Positions 19,104-27,825 of a stretch of 64,000 bases of DNA are shown here, in pieces. A program made the position numbers and the translations under genes. The notes beneath the pieces were generated by a model. The model was not told the DNA's origin. It saw only the letters and a program-made list of their open reading frames with translations, and did not search any database. The stretch comes from Paenibacillus sp. FSL K6-1330 (lineage in GTDB: Bacteria; Bacillota; Bacilli; Paenibacillales; Paenibacillaceae): positions 4,043,501-4,107,500 of the forward strand of contig NZ_CP150269.1 of NCBI RefSeq assembly GCF_037976825.1, in the 5' to 3' direction. Every line of letters begins with the position of its first letter. The stretch's first letter is position 1.

Positions 19104-19772
19104 CTATTTCCTTTTAAAAGATCCCAGCTTTGCAGCATGGATTCCGACAATGAGTAGCCATGCAATTTCGGCTGCAATTAAGAATCGTCCGAACAAACCT
19201 GCCAGAACATCGGGTCCAAACTGTCCATCTTGGGGAATTTGAAGTACAAATAGGAGCATAGCGACTATTGCAATAACAGAACTTAGAATGAGCAGACTCC
19301 TAATCGGTCTCCAAGTATCGACTCGAGTTAGCGAAAAACTAATCAAGACTGAGGCCAGTGGCGTATAGTCAAGCATCGCTCCAATCGAATGCATTCTGCC
19401 ATTGAACGTTGCATCCTCTGGACTGATAGAAATTGGATCGGTGACGAAGATCCCCGCGATGATGACGCCAATTGCACTGATCCCTAGTATGACAAGTCCT
19501 ATGTATCCTGTGATGTTACGAATTTGCGGGAAAATCGTAACCATGACACTGATTTGGGCAACCGCCAGCATTCCAAAAGACAATTGCATCATCCAACCAG
19601 AGGTGCCAAGCGCATACTCGCTGATAAAGCGCCATGTCGGATCAAATTTAGGCTCCAGAATATGAAGACTAGAAAGGATTAAAATGAACAACGTCCCAGC
19701 GAGGACCGATATAAGCGCAAATCTGGAAGCAGTCTTTGTTATAGGTTTTGCATGGACTAGCTGCTTAGCCAA
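19104..19772 (-). CDS. DUF998-family membrane protein
   Basis: Integral membrane protein of 222 residues with six predicted helices. The DUF998 signature is visible in FDPTWRFISEYALGTSGWMM and in the central FVTDPISISPED plus GRMHSIGAM. The start codon is TTG, preceded by AGGAGGG seven bases upstream, and overlaps the 3' end of the preceding gene by 16 bases, indicating translational coupling. Function of the family is unknown. Confidence 0.85.
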   Translation of the reverse strand: MAKQLVHAKPITKTASRFALISVLAGTLFILILSSLHILEPKFDPTWRFISEYALGTSGWMMQLSFGMLAVAQISVMVTIFPQIRNITGYIGLVILGISAIGVIIAGIFVTDPISISPEDATFNGRMHSIGAMLDYTPLASVLISFSLTRVDTWRPIRSLLILSSVIAIVAMLLFVLQIPQDGQFGPDVLAGLFGRFLIAAEIAWLLIVGIHAAKLGSFKRK

Positions 19773-20197
19773 TTTCTATCCCTCCTGTTGTCCGTGACTC
19801 TCGTCATCGTCGACTCATATCCACCTCCACCGGGATAACTCCATGTACCTTCATTGGAGTTCCCATCAGAACTGAAAATTCCTTTGAAGTATGAAGTCGA
19901 TCCCTTCTCACCTGCCCAAATGACAAGCGTGTCTCCTTCGATCTCATAAACATAGTCGAACGTGTTGCCTAGCGTATCATAATACCGGGATCGGATATCC
20001 GTGCTTGTTCTCTCACCGAACGGCTTCAAATGCCCAATAAACTCAATGCCTTTCACTTCTTGCCCATTTTGAGAAAGCTGGACGCGTTGGATCAAAAAAT
20101 GTCCGCCTTCCATCCATTCATAGGTTACAGTTCCTTCGGCTCCGCCGCTGATATCCCAAGTGCCGACCAACCGATTCAGAGTTTGAAGATCAGTCAT
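19757..20197 (-). CDS. DUF1579-like small protein
   Basis: Cytosolic protein of 146 residues, beta-rich and lipocalin-like. The LVGTWDISGGAEGTVTYEW start and the GTWSYPGGGGYESTMTRV end resemble the DUF1579/heme-binding-like group that measures small ligands or is of unknown role. ATG 20197 follows TAAGGAG. It lies between the decayed ArsR gene and the DUF998 gene, an arrangement known as a regulator-plus-effector operon in Bacilli. Confidence 0.7.
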   Translation of the reverse strand: MTDLQTLNRLVGTWDISGGAEGTVTYEWMEGGHFLIQRVQLSQNGQEVKGIEFIGHLKPFGERTSTDIRSRYYDTLGNTFDYVYEIEGDTLVIWAGEKGSTSYFKGIFSSDGNSNEGTWSYPGGGGYESTMTRVTDNRRDRNWLSS

Positions 20198-20224
20198 ATT
20201 CACATTCTCCTTAAGCAAAATGTC

Positions 20225-20621
20225 TTACGATTCAAAATCAGCTTTTATCCTTGTTAGATAATTTTCAAGTGAATCTAGCCTTTTGTTCCAGACGTCCCGA
20301 TAATTTAACATGTAACTCGTAATAAAACTATTGATACCTGTCATAGTTCCTCCTTTTTCTAGTAGTCCAGCTTTTACTCCTCAAAATGATTGAGACCTCT
20401 TCAAGGATAGATATATTCGCAGCTGCGCTTTGCTACGGGAGCGCACTATCCCTGCTTCGCTCAAAATGCGCAAATGACGGAATACGTGCGACTGGCTGAT
20501 ACTAAATGGCAATTTCTCTTACCGATTTCGGACCTTTTTTAAGTAGTTCAACAATGTTGGACCGATTGACATCGGCAAAAGTGAGTAACGTTATTTGGAT
20601 GACTAATGTGTTCGTGCACAT
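20225..20621 (-). pseudogene. ArsR-family regulator, frameshifted relic
   Basis: Three pieces of one ArsR/SmtB-type regulator read in different frames on the minus strand: FADVNRSNIVELLKKGPKSV then REIAI, stop (20502-20621); SISQSHVFRHLRILSEAGIV, then RSRSKAQLRIY (about 20370-20500); and YRDVWNKRLDSLENYLTRIK (20225-20340), which is the usual C-terminal helix. The recognition helix is split by a frameshift just after EIAI. It would have controlled the two genes downstream, which remain intact. Confidence 0.75.
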
Positions 20622-20651
20622 AATATACACTTTAGCGTATATACATGTCAA
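20622..20651 (-). promoter_or_regulatory. Promoter with overlapping palindrome (ArsR-type operator)
   Basis: On the minus strand TTGACA (20646-20651) and TATATT (20622-20627) are spaced by 18 bases. Between them ATATAC and GTATAT form an inverted repeat at 20623-20642, as expected of an ArsR-family operator. The only in-frame ATG of the relic directly abuts the -10 box, so its original start was probably further downstream. Confidence 0.65.
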
Positions 20652-20725
20652 TATATATTCTACGCCAACAGTAGTTCTTCCACATTGCGTTACCACTTCA
20701 TGATCCATCAGGCTGTTGTTAAACA

Positions 20726-20753
20726 AAAAAGTCCGCGGAATCCGCGGACTTTA
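20726..20753 (-). terminator. Terminator of codBA
   Basis: AAGTCCGCGG and CCGCGGACTT form a GC-rich stem followed by T on the minus strand, just after the codA stop. Confidence 0.85.
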
Positions 20754-20765
20754 ATACATGGTAGA

Positions 20766-22034
20766 TTATTTATTGAAAGTAACTTTCTCTGAACCGCCCT
20801 CAAGAACGATCGACGTGTCCCGCGGCTTCGTTTCCGCGATTTTGCGGCCGCCTCTGAACGAATAAAGCACTGCCGCCTGTTTGCGAATAGCCTCATATTC
20901 GTTCTCCGCTTCAAGAACGATGAAGTTGGCAGGCTTGCCTTCTTCAATACCGTACACGTCCTCGATATGCAGCGTTCTCGCGCTGTTTTTCGTAATGAGA
21001 TCGATTGAGTTCACGATTTGATCGTAACCGAGCAACTGCGATGCATGGATGCCCATGTGCAGCACCTGAAGCATGTTGCCCGTGCCTAGCGGATACCATG
21101 GATCAAAGATGTCATCGTGACCGAAGCACACATTGAGACCGGCTTCCTGCAGCTCTTTGACGCGAGTCAGCCCTCTTCTTTTCGGATACGTGTCGAAGCG
21201 TCCCTGCAGGTGGATGTTAACCAGAGGGTTGGAGACGAAATTCAGGTCAGCCATCTTCAGCAATCTAAATAATTTGTACGTATAGGCATCATTGTATGAG
21301 CCCATCGCCGTCGTGTGGCTTGCTGTCGTGCGGGAGCCCAGTCCGCGTTCGTAGGCTTCTTTGGCGACGACTTCCACGAAACGGGATTGCTCATCATCGA
21401 TTTCGTCGCAATGGATGTCGATAAGACGGTCGTATTTTTCGGCGAGGTCAAACGCAACCTTCATCGAATCGACGCCATACTCCCTCGTGAATTCGAAGTG
21501 CGGAATGCCGCCGACCACGTCAACGCCCATTTTCAGCGACTCTTCCAGCAATTCCGCGCCGTTCGGGTAAGAGTGAATGCCTTCCTGCGGAAAAGCAACA
21601 AGCTGGATGTCGATGTACGGTGCCATTTCTTCTTTCACTTCCAGCATCGCTTTAACTGCGGTTAAGCTTGGATCGGTAACGTCCACATGCGTCCGTACAT
21701 GCTGGATGCCCTGCGCCATCTGCCACTTGAGCGCCGTTTTGGAGCGCGTTTTGACATCTTCATGCGTCAGGAACGCCTTGCGTTCTGACCAACGCTGGAT
21801 GCCTTCGAACAACGTTCCGCTCAAATTCCACTCCGGCTCGCCCGCCGTTAATGTTGTGTCCAGATGAATGTGAGGTTCAATGAACGGCGGCAGCACAAGC
21901 GAGCCGCCAACGTCAATGACTTCCTCATTCGCAGTTGTTTCCAATGACTGCGTGATTTGCTCAAACTTCCCGTCTTTCACGACGATATTCCATAAGCCTT
22001 CTTTACCCCGCAATTTTGCGTTCTGTATAATCAT
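20766..22034 (-). CDS. codA: Cytosine deaminase
   Basis: Amidohydrolase of 422 residues predicted to convert cytosine to uracil and ammonia for pyrimidine salvage. Metal ligands are visible: [11 protein letters not shown] (HxH), [12 protein letters not shown] (His and catalytic Glu), [11 protein letters not shown] (His) and [15 protein letters not shown] (Asp). [10 protein letters not shown] and [13 protein letters not shown] are CodA-type signatures. It overlaps codB by 32 bases and shares its PyrR-controlled transcript. Confidence 0.93.
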   Translation of the reverse strand: MIIQNAKLRGKEGLWNIVVKDGKFEQITQSLETTANEEVIDVGGSLVLPPFIEPHIHLDTTLTAGEPEWNLSGTLFEGIQRWSERKAFLTHEDVKTRSKTALKWQMAQGIQHVRTHVDVTDPSLTAVKAMLEVKEEMAPYIDIQLVAFPQEGIHSYPNGAELLEESLKMGVDVVGGIPHFEFTREYGVDSMKVAFDLAEKYDRLIDIHCDEIDDEQSRFVEVVAKEAYERGLGSRTTASHTTAMGSYNDAYTYKLFRLLKMADLNFVSNPLVNIHLQGRFDTYPKRRGLTRVKELQEAGLNVCFGHDDIFDPWYPLGTGNMLQVLHMGIHASQLLGYDQIVNSIDLITKNSARTLHIEDVYGIEEGKPANFIVLEAENEYEAIRKQAAVLYSFRGGRKIAETKPRDTSIVLEGGSEKVTFNK

Positions 22035-23280
22035 TTATTTTCCCCTTTTCTTTGGATTCTTTGGCAGGAACGATCAACATTAACACGATGTAGGCCACTG
22101 CCGTACCGATCAGTGCGTTCAATGGCGTGATTCCCGGAGCCAGCTGGGCGAAGGCAACGCCGATGGCCCAAGCTACCATCGCTATCCAGTTTACCTTCTT
22201 GAAAGTCATGTCGGCAAACGGTTTATAGTTTCTACGCTTCACGAAGAAGTAGTCCGCGATGATGATGGCCCCGATGGACGGGATCGCCGCGCCCAGCACA
22301 TTCAGAAAACCGACGAAATTGTTGTACATCCACATGGCCAATATGGTACCTACGATGCCATTTACAATGACGAAGAACTTTTTCGGAATTTTCGTAATGT
22401 TGGCAAAGCCCAGCCCGGAAGCATAAAGAGCGTTATCGTTGGTCGTCCAAATATTCAGTCCCAGAACGATGATCGCCGGAATGATCAGCCCTTGCAGGAA
22501 CATGACCTCCGAGATATCTGCCTGCTTATATGCCATTGCGCCGACTGCGCCGAACAGGAACATGAGTGAGTTCCCCAGGAAGAACGCAATGACCGTTGCA
22601 GTAACCGCCTGCCGGGACGTGCGAGAAAACCGGGCGAAATCGGGAGTCAGTGTTCCGCCGCTAATGAATGACCCGATACAAATGGTCAATGCCGCTGCCG
22701 CGGTGAGCGTCTGGGTCGGGGTGTAATCGAGCAATCCTTGCAGTCCGCCCAAGGAGCCTGTCCCTTCGAACATGGAGTAACCGCCAAGAATGGTAATAGC
22801 CGGCACCGCAATATAGCCCAGAATGACGAGCGATTTCATGCCGAAGATAGCTGATGCCGTCATGGCGAGACCAAATATGAAGATCAACAGGTACACATTC
22901 CAATCCATCGCTTTGGCAACCGGAATCGCGAACATGGCCACACCGACACCGAACCAACCGACCTGCGTAAAGCCGAGTAGGAATGAAGGCAGGTACGAGC
23001 CTTTCTCACCAAACGCATACTTTGCCAGCAAATGCGTGGAAAGGCCCGTTTTGGCAGCGATATGTGCCAGCGCTCCCGTATAGATGCCGAGTGCCAAATT
23101 ACCTGCAAGCACGATTCCAATGAACTCCATGAACGTCAAGCCGACTCCGAGCGTCCCCCCTGCCAGCATGCTTGCCGAAAAGAAAGTGAATCCTAACATG
23201 ACGGATAACGTCTTCCAAAAATGGTTTCTCTGCGTTTTCGGTACCGCTTGCCACGAAAACTCTTGATCTTGTTTGCTCAT
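22003..23280 (-). CDS. codB: Cytosine permease (NCS1 family)
   Basis: Membrane transporter of 425 residues with about twelve helices. [20 protein letters not shown] near residue 30, [18 protein letters not shown] near 105 and [12 protein letters not shown] near 210 are typical of CodB. It imports cytosine for the deaminase encoded downstream. Transcription is probably controlled by the leader at 23324-23480. Confidence 0.93.
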   Translation of the reverse strand: MSKQDQEFSWQAVPKTQRNHFWKTLSVMLGFTFFSASMLAGGTLGVGLTFMEFIGIVLAGNLALGIYTGALAHIAAKTGLSTHLLAKYAFGEKGSYLPSFLLGFTQVGWFGVGVAMFAIPVAKAMDWNVYLLIFIFGLAMTASAIFGMKSLVILGYIAVPAITILGGYSMFEGTGSLGGLQGLLDYTPTQTLTAAAALTICIGSFISGGTLTPDFARFSRTSRQAVTATVIAFFLGNSLMFLFGAVGAMAYKQADISEVMFLQGLIIPAIIVLGLNIWTTNDNALYASGLGFANITKIPKKFFVIVNGIVGTILAMWMYNNFVGFLNVLGAAIPSIGAIIIADYFFVKRRNYKPFADMTFKKVNWIAMVAWAIGVAFAQLAPGITPLNALIGTAVAYIVLMLIVPAKESKEKGKINDYTERKIAG

Positions 23281-23323
23281 CAGAATACCTCCAGGTTAAA
23301 GTGTTCTGATACCAAAGAAGCAG

Positions 23324-23480
23324 AAAAAAGAGGCTACTCGTCAAGTCTTAACTGACAAGTAGCCTCTTTTTCACATCATAACCCGCGCGAAGACGCAGAG
23401 CATCCCCTGACGGAATATGCACTAATCCTCGCATGATTATAAAAATCCGCTGCCCTTGCCAGCCTCTCTGGACTGAATTA
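23324..23480 (-). promoter_or_regulatory. PyrR-type RNA attenuator upstream of codBA
   Basis: On the minus strand TTCAGTCCAGAGAGGCT (23461-23477) matches the PyrR-binding loop consensus of Bacillus pyr leaders (ARUCCNGNGAGGYU), followed by GGCAAGG. Downstream, AGAGGCTACT and AGTAGCCTCT form a strong stem followed by a T-run (23324-23371), the terminator. UMP-bound PyrR would hold the anti-antiterminator and let the terminator form, so codBA would be expressed when pyrimidines are low. Confidence 0.88.
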
Positions 23481-23506
23481 AAGGTACCAGTATTCAATTA
23501 CATTCT

Positions 23507-23535
23507 ATTATTTTGGAAAAACCTACGGTTGTCAA
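23507..23535 (-). promoter_or_regulatory. codBA promoter
   Basis: TTGACA (23530-23535) and AATAAT (23507-23512) on the minus strand are 17 bases apart and lie just before the PyrR-type leader. Confidence 0.75.
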
Positions 23536-23593
23536 TGTTATAATTATCCAATGGTTGAAATCCTCTTAAGTAAATGTTCTTTTTGCAGGTTGT

Positions 23594-24961
23594 TCAATCT
23601 TTGATGCGGAAGGAAATCGTAAAACTCAAGAGCACAAAGATAAATTGGAGAGACAAAGCCAATAATATCCCCGTCAATATACCCAAATCCAGCGACTGAC
23701 TAATCGCAATGAGGGCCCCGCCGATTCCAATACTCAAGCCAGGACTAAATGCATCTGTAAACTGAAGACTGGCGGATATTTCTCCCTCTTCCCCTGCTTT
23801 CGCGTGCTGCAGCGCAATGGCTCCGGTGGTTGGATGTGCCAGACCGATGCCAAACCCAGTGAAGAGCTGCGAAAGAACTGCAAATCCAATTCCCCCTGCA
23901 GGTAGGCCAACAGCCAGCAGTACTGATAAAACTCCAATGATCATAAATCCAATACCGATTGTTACCCGTTTCTTTCGGCCCTTCCCGTGGTCTTTAATAT
24001 CATACCTTGACTGCAGCCAAGCCGCCGTTGACCAGCTTAACGCACCCGCGGCCACAATCAGTCCCGCTAAATCTGCAGGAAGCTTCTTCACATCGGTCAA
24101 AGCCAAGACGGCATAGCTTTCAGTAGCATTATAGCAAGCAACGAAGAAACCTCTTGAAGCAATCGTAGCTGGCAGACCTGCTCTAGCTCTTAAGGTACCT
24201 TCTGGCAGCAATGTTCGCAAAGGCTTAATCAAGATCACCAATCCAGCTACCGAAAGCAATATACCATTCCAATTGGTTACCAGACTTAATCCCACCAGCA
24301 GCAAGCCCGTTCCAATCGTTAGCAGTAACGCATATCCTTCTTTTCGGCTGTTCTTTGGAGTGGAATCCCGTCTCACAGTAAATTTGCGAAAAGCGGGAAG
24401 CGTCAGCAGTACAGCCAAACCAATGAAAGGAAGCACCATCCAAAAAACAAATCTCCAGGACACATACTCCGCTATTAATCCGGCAATATAAGGGCCGATT
24501 AATGCAGGCAAAATATAAGCCCCAGAAAACAATGCAAGTATTTTCGATCTCAGCTTATCGGGATAACCCAAAGTAATGCTGTAATACACGCACGTAATAA
24601 TAGCCCCTGCACCAAATCCCTGAAACACTCTCCCTGCGAGTAACATCATCATGTTCACGGAAGCAGCCGCAATCACGATGCCTGTCACAAAAATAAAAAT
24701 CGATATGCCAAACGACGCAAAAACGCCCATTCGGTTGATCCGCTGACCGATAATCATCGTTCCAAGGATTTGTGCCAAAAGAAAAGCGCTGAATATCCAG
24801 CCGAACAAATGCAGCCCGTCTAATTGTTGAGCCAGGGTCGGAGCAATCGTCACAAGTGCCAGTCCTTCAAACGCAACGGTCGTTACCGCAAGAATGATCC
24901 CTATAGTTAGTGCTCTATACTTGGCGTCGAAAACCCCGGCATTTTCGGAGGTCGTTTCCAT
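23594..24961 (-). CDS. MFS transporter (multidrug-type)
   Basis: Membrane transporter of 455 residues. The first helices read ALTIGIILAVTTVAFEGLAL, followed by APTLAQQLDGLHLFGWIFSA and GQRINRMG, the conserved loop 2-3 motif. Length and helix number (12 to 14) agree with drug:proton antiporters. Late in the protein GFGIGLAHPTTGAIALQ is also typical. AGGAG precedes the ATG at 24961. Substrate is unknown. Confidence 0.85.
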   Translation of the reverse strand: METTSENAGVFDAKYRALTIGIILAVTTVAFEGLALVTIAPTLAQQLDGLHLFGWIFSAFLLAQILGTMIIGQRINRMGVFASFGISIFIFVTGIVIAAASVNMMMLLAGRVFQGFGAGAIITCVYYSITLGYPDKLRSKILALFSGAYILPALIGPYIAGLIAEYVSWRFVFWMVLPFIGLAVLLTLPAFRKFTVRRDSTPKNSRKEGYALLLTIGTGLLLVGLSLVTNWNGILLSVAGLVILIKPLRTLLPEGTLRARAGLPATIASRGFFVACYNATESYAVLALTDVKKLPADLAGLIVAAGALSWSTAAWLQSRYDIKDHGKGRKKRVTIGIGFMIIGVLSVLLAVGLPAGGIGFAVLSQLFTGFGIGLAHPTTGAIALQHAKAGEEGEISASLQFTDAFSPGLSIGIGGALIAISQSLDLGILTGILLALSLQFIFVLLSFTISFRIKD

Positions 24962-25155
24962 CCTTCAGTTCTCCTTATGTATAACTCCAAATTAGTCTTG
25001 AAAATAATGGATTGCCCCAGCATTCGTATCTCCAATACTCTGTTATAAGAATATTTTCAAAATGATCATCGTGCATCAGGTGAATTTAAATATAGATAAA
25101 CTCTTTTCTCCTCGTTCACGTCAGCCTACAGAATCTGAGACACAACTCGGGGAAT

Positions 25156-25443
25156 TCAATATGCTATTTTATCTAAAGTTATCCCTTCCTCGTCGCAACC
25201 GATTTGAAGAAGCTGCTTCTCCAAAATCCAGGCATCCGTATGTTCAATAAAGAAATGAATTCCCTCTATGGATTGAACCCATACGGGATTGATCGGTGTT
25301 GCATTGGCATTTAAACCCACTGTGAAAGCATCTGAACCTCCACCTGCGTATTTCGCATAAATTCTTACGTGTTGTCCCTCTTCCAAGCCCCAATCATGCT
25401 TAAAAGAATAGATTGCTTTTTCAGATACTACCAGTGACTTCAT
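25156..25443 (-). CDS. HesB/YneR-like protein without cysteines
   Basis: Protein of 95 residues with the HesB-like beta fold (LVVSEKAIYSFKHDWGLEEG, GIHFFIEHTDAWILEKQLLQ) but lacking the three Fe-S ligand cysteines of IscA. This matches the YneR/HesB-like group of Firmicutes of unknown function. It follows the true IscA-type gene by 21 bases and is probably co-transcribed. Confidence 0.75.
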   Translation of the reverse strand: MKSLVVSEKAIYSFKHDWGLEEGQHVRIYAKYAGGGSDAFTVGLNANATPINPVWVQSIEGIHFFIEHTDAWILEKQLLQIGCDEEGITLDKIAY

Positions 25444-25464
25444 TCATATTTATCCTTCCTGCTT

Positions 25465-25821
25465 CTAATCGCATTTTTTAACTTCGCCACGATAATTCGC
25501 CATTCTGAAACTGGCTCCGCATCCACAAGAAGCTTTTGCATTGGGATTATTCATGGTGAAGCCGCCTAACATCCCGCTTTCTTCATAGTCAATGACAAGA
25601 CCTTCAATGAACTCAACGCTATTAGCATGTACCAAGATGCGAAACACTCCTTGGTTCAGTATGATATCTCTATCTCCTTGCAATTCATCCACGGTAAGCG
25701 TGTAAGATAGTCCGCTGCAGCCCCCTTCTTCAATACCTACCCTGAGAAACGAGTTAGGAAGGTTTTCGTTTGCTATTATTTCGGCTACTTTTCTTGATGC
25801 TGTTTCAGTGATCTGAATCAT
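25465..25821 (-). CDS. IscA/HesB-type Fe-S assembly protein
   Basis: A-type Fe-S carrier of 118 residues. The three ligand cysteines are in EGGCSGLSY and ASCGCGASF. Start ATG 25821 is set by GGAGGG; an upstream in-frame extension to 26034 has no ribosome-binding site. It lies divergent from a SufR-like regulator gene, which in related systems represses Fe-S assembly genes. Confidence 0.88.
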   Translation of the reverse strand: MIQITETASRKVAEIIANENLPNSFLRVGIEEGGCSGLSYTLTVDELQGDRDIILNQGVFRILVHANSVEFIEGLVIDYEESGMLGGFTMNNPNAKASCGCGASFRMANYRGEVKKCD

Positions 25822-25982
25822 TGCATATCCCTCCAAATGATGATGTATATATTGAATTCGAACACTTAGTAAACATTTCCCTTTACAAAGTATACCGTAC
25901 ATTTCGTTTTTGACTTTGTCAACATTTTTGTTTAAAATGTACTGGTTCGCGTAGATTGTATGGTTTAATTGGAGGTATGCAA

Positions 25983-26632
25983 ATGAGTCGAATTCAAAGT
26001 AAAAAAGATGCCTCCACAAGGACACGGAGAGCAATCATCGATCAGCTAAAAGAGCATGGTAGAATGGACGTTTTGGCACTCTCCTCCCACTTTTCTCTTT
26101 CAGAATGGCGATTCGTCAACATTTGAGTGCGCTAATCGAAGAAGGATTGGTTACATACGAAGAAGAACCTCGCCCCATGGGCCGACCAACCAAACTATGG
26201 AGACTGACACCGGCAGCGGATCGTTTTTTTCCTAGCGGTTATTCGGAGTTATCACGTAGTCTAATCCATTCAATGAAAGAGGCATTCGGGAACGAAGGAA
26301 TGGATAAACTGCTGGCTGTCCGAAATAAGAGCATGCAAGAACAATATATGAAGTACATTGGGGATACACCGGATGTAATGGAAAGGCTGGAAAAACTAGC
26401 GGAGATTCGAACAAGTGAGGGCTATATGGCTGAAATCAAAGAAGAAGATGATAAGAGTCTTTTGTTTATTGAGAAGCATTGTCCGATTTGTGAAGCGGCC
26501 GCTGCATGTACTGGTTTATGTAAGAACGAATTGCAATTATTTCAACATGTTCTTGGAAATGATGTTACTGTCGAACGGATCGAATACATCCTATCAGGTG
26601 GAAGAAGCTGCATTTACAGGGTTCATAAATGA
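25983..26632 (+). pseudogene. SufR-like Fe-S regulator with a frameshift
   Basis: Starting from ATG 25983 (GGAGG upstream) the frame reads MSRIQSKKDASTRTRRAIID through a wHTH to FSLSE and then stops after WRFVNI. From 26105 the continuation MAIRQHLSALIEEGLVTYEE is in another frame, as if one base were missing from GAA-ATG. The rest, to RSCIYRVHK, is intact and has HCPICEAAAACTGLCKNEL, the cysteine cluster that binds Fe-S in SufR-type proteins. The frameshift is in the DNA-recognition region. It may be a sequencing error, a mutation or a 175-residue N-truncated protein. Confidence 0.8.
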
Positions 26633-26754
26633 AGAATCCCCTCCAAGTGAACTTAATGTGCTTTTACACACAGTCTCCTTAAAGGGGATCATATCCATTT
26701 AGCGATCGTTGTTCTGCGACTCTAAAAGTTCATATGGCCTTGTACTTTTCTTCA

Positions 26755-27402
26755 TCACCCCATTTCCAATTGTGCTTTTGAGGCGTAGACTTCTGTAACT
26801 ATATTTATAGCATCCTTAGCTATAATGAGCGTGTCACAATTAAGAATATCATATACATTCAGCGAGTTGGCTTCAGTGGTCTGCACATCTGGAATGTTAT
26901 TTGCACTTTTATACACGATGTGATCCACCTCAGGTGTTACAATTAGCACTTTCTTATTGGCATGAAGAGCTTTAAGCATCGCGACGATAGCTTTTGTCCT
27001 GTAGCTTTCAAGTTTAATATGGTCAACTACAATGAGTTCATCATCTTGTACTTTGGCGGATAAAGCTGATTTGATCGCAAGACGTTTAACCTTTTTATTG
27101 AGACGATATCCATAGTCACGAGGTTTGGGACCGAACGCAATACCTCCGTGACGCCAGTGCGGCATACGTATGGAACCCGCTCGAGATCTATTAATTTTAT
27201 TTTGTTTATAGGGTTTTCTGCCTCCCCCTCTAACTTCGCCACGAGTTAAAGTCGAGTGTGTCCCGCTACGCTTGTTCGCAAGATGGTTAACAACAGCTTC
27301 ATGCAGAACCGATTCGTTGGGGATAATACCGAAGATGGATTCTTCAAGTTCCATTTCACCCGTAATTTTACCTTCCATATTATAAATAGAAACGTTTAAC
27401 AA
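26755..27402 (-). CDS. rplD: Ribosomal protein L4 paralog with altered tunnel loop
   Basis: Full-length 50S ribosomal protein L4, 215 residues, located alone rather than in the S10 operon. Conserved L4 segments include THSTLTRGEVRGGGRKP, AFGPKPRDYGYRLNKKVKRL and KSALSAKVQDDELIVVDHI. The extended loop that reaches the exit tunnel is normally KPWRQKGTGRAR; here residues 63-74 read KPYKQNKINRSR, so K68, G69, T70 and G71 are all changed at equal length. Changes at this site (E. coli K63; pneumococcal 69-GTG-71) give macrolide resistance in classical L4. TTG start with AGGAGG nine bases upstream. A Cfr-like gene lies 850 bases upstream. Likely an inducible drug-tolerant replacement L4; that role is inference. 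Confidence 0.88.
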   Translation of the reverse strand: MLNVSIYNMEGKITGEMELEESIFGIIPNESVLHEAVVNHLANKRSGTHSTLTRGEVRGGGRKPYKQNKINRSRAGSIRMPHWRHGGIAFGPKPRDYGYRLNKKVKRLAIKSALSAKVQDDELIVVDHIKLESYRTKAIVAMLKALHANKKVLIVTPEVDHIVYKSANNIPDVQTTEANSLNVYDILNCDTLIIAKDAINIVTEVYASKAQLEMG

Positions 27403-27415
27403 TCTTAGCTACCTC

Positions 27416-27492
27416 CTGATTATCATCGTAAAAAAGTGGATTTCATTATAGGAACGGACAGCTCAAAAGTGAGCAGAAATCATGATAATCAG
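27416..27492 (-). promoter_or_regulatory. Inverted repeat occluding the L4 ribosome-binding site
   Basis: In the presumed mRNA CTGATTATC (27492-27484) can pair over nine bases with GATAATCAG (27424-27416), which runs into the AGGAGG of the L4 paralog. GCTCACTTTTGAGC forms a smaller hairpin within. A TATAAT at 27445-27450 in the same stretch could instead be a promoter, in which case the upper arm would not be transcribed. Confidence 0.45.
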
Positions 27493-27499
27493 TAGTTTA

Positions 27500-27520
27500 T
27501 TAGATTTTGAATATCAACAT
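27500..27520 (-). CDS. Possible 6-codon leader ORF (MLIFKI)
   Basis: ATG TTG ATA TTC AAA ATC TAA lies just upstream of the inverted repeat preceding the L4 paralog. The ribosome-binding site is weak (AGAAAGAA). Reported only as a possible leader peptide. Confidence 0.25.
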   Translation of the reverse strand: MLIFKI

Positions 27521-27535
27521 TTTCTTTCTACTCAC

Positions 27536-27571
27536 TTATATTACAATCGAAGTATCTACGATAACATCCAT
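27536..27571 (-). CDS. Candidate leader peptide MDVIVDTSIVI before L4 paralog
   Basis: An 11-codon ORF with a very strong ribosome-binding site (AGAGGGGG, eight bases before the ATG) ends 134 bases upstream of the L4 paralog start. It could also begin at the adjacent GTG, and a longer in-frame ORF from 27724 exists but has no ribosome-binding site. Short hydrophobic leader peptides at this position control many ribosome-protection and methyltransferase genes by drug-dependent stalling. Confidence 0.45.
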   Translation of the reverse strand: MDVIVDTSIVI

Positions 27572-27765
27572 CACTTCGACCCCCTCTTGGTGCAAATTTA
27601 AATGGTTAATACCCAATGTGTCCCTTACATCTACACGATAACAGATAGAAAATTCATGATCTATATACAAAACGATGCTGTAGTATTTTATATTTGTTAA
27701 CTCAGAACTAATGCTAATGAACATGTAGTGTGTACTCAGAGTGCAGATTTCTTCTTCTCATTATA

Positions 27766-27813
27766 AAAATCCCTTCAAGAGTAACAGTGCTCGTGTTTAG
27801 CACTCTTGAAGGG
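27766..27813 (-). terminator. Terminator of the CD3324-family gene
   Basis: CCCTTCAAGAGT and ACTCTTGAAGGG form a 12-bp stem followed by a T-rich stretch on the minus strand. It isolates the L4 paralog from genes upstream. Confidence 0.85.
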
Positions 27814-27825
27814 AAAAGTAGGCAT

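Noticed and set aside
26640..26700. Terminator after the SufR-like gene (AATCCCCT / AGGGGAT)
   Set aside because: The arms are separated by a loop of over 40 bases and no T-run follows.
27536..27724. 62-codon ORF (MFISISSELTNIK...) as a protein gene
   Set aside because: No ribosome-binding site at its start; the strong site inside it points to the 11-codon leader peptide instead.
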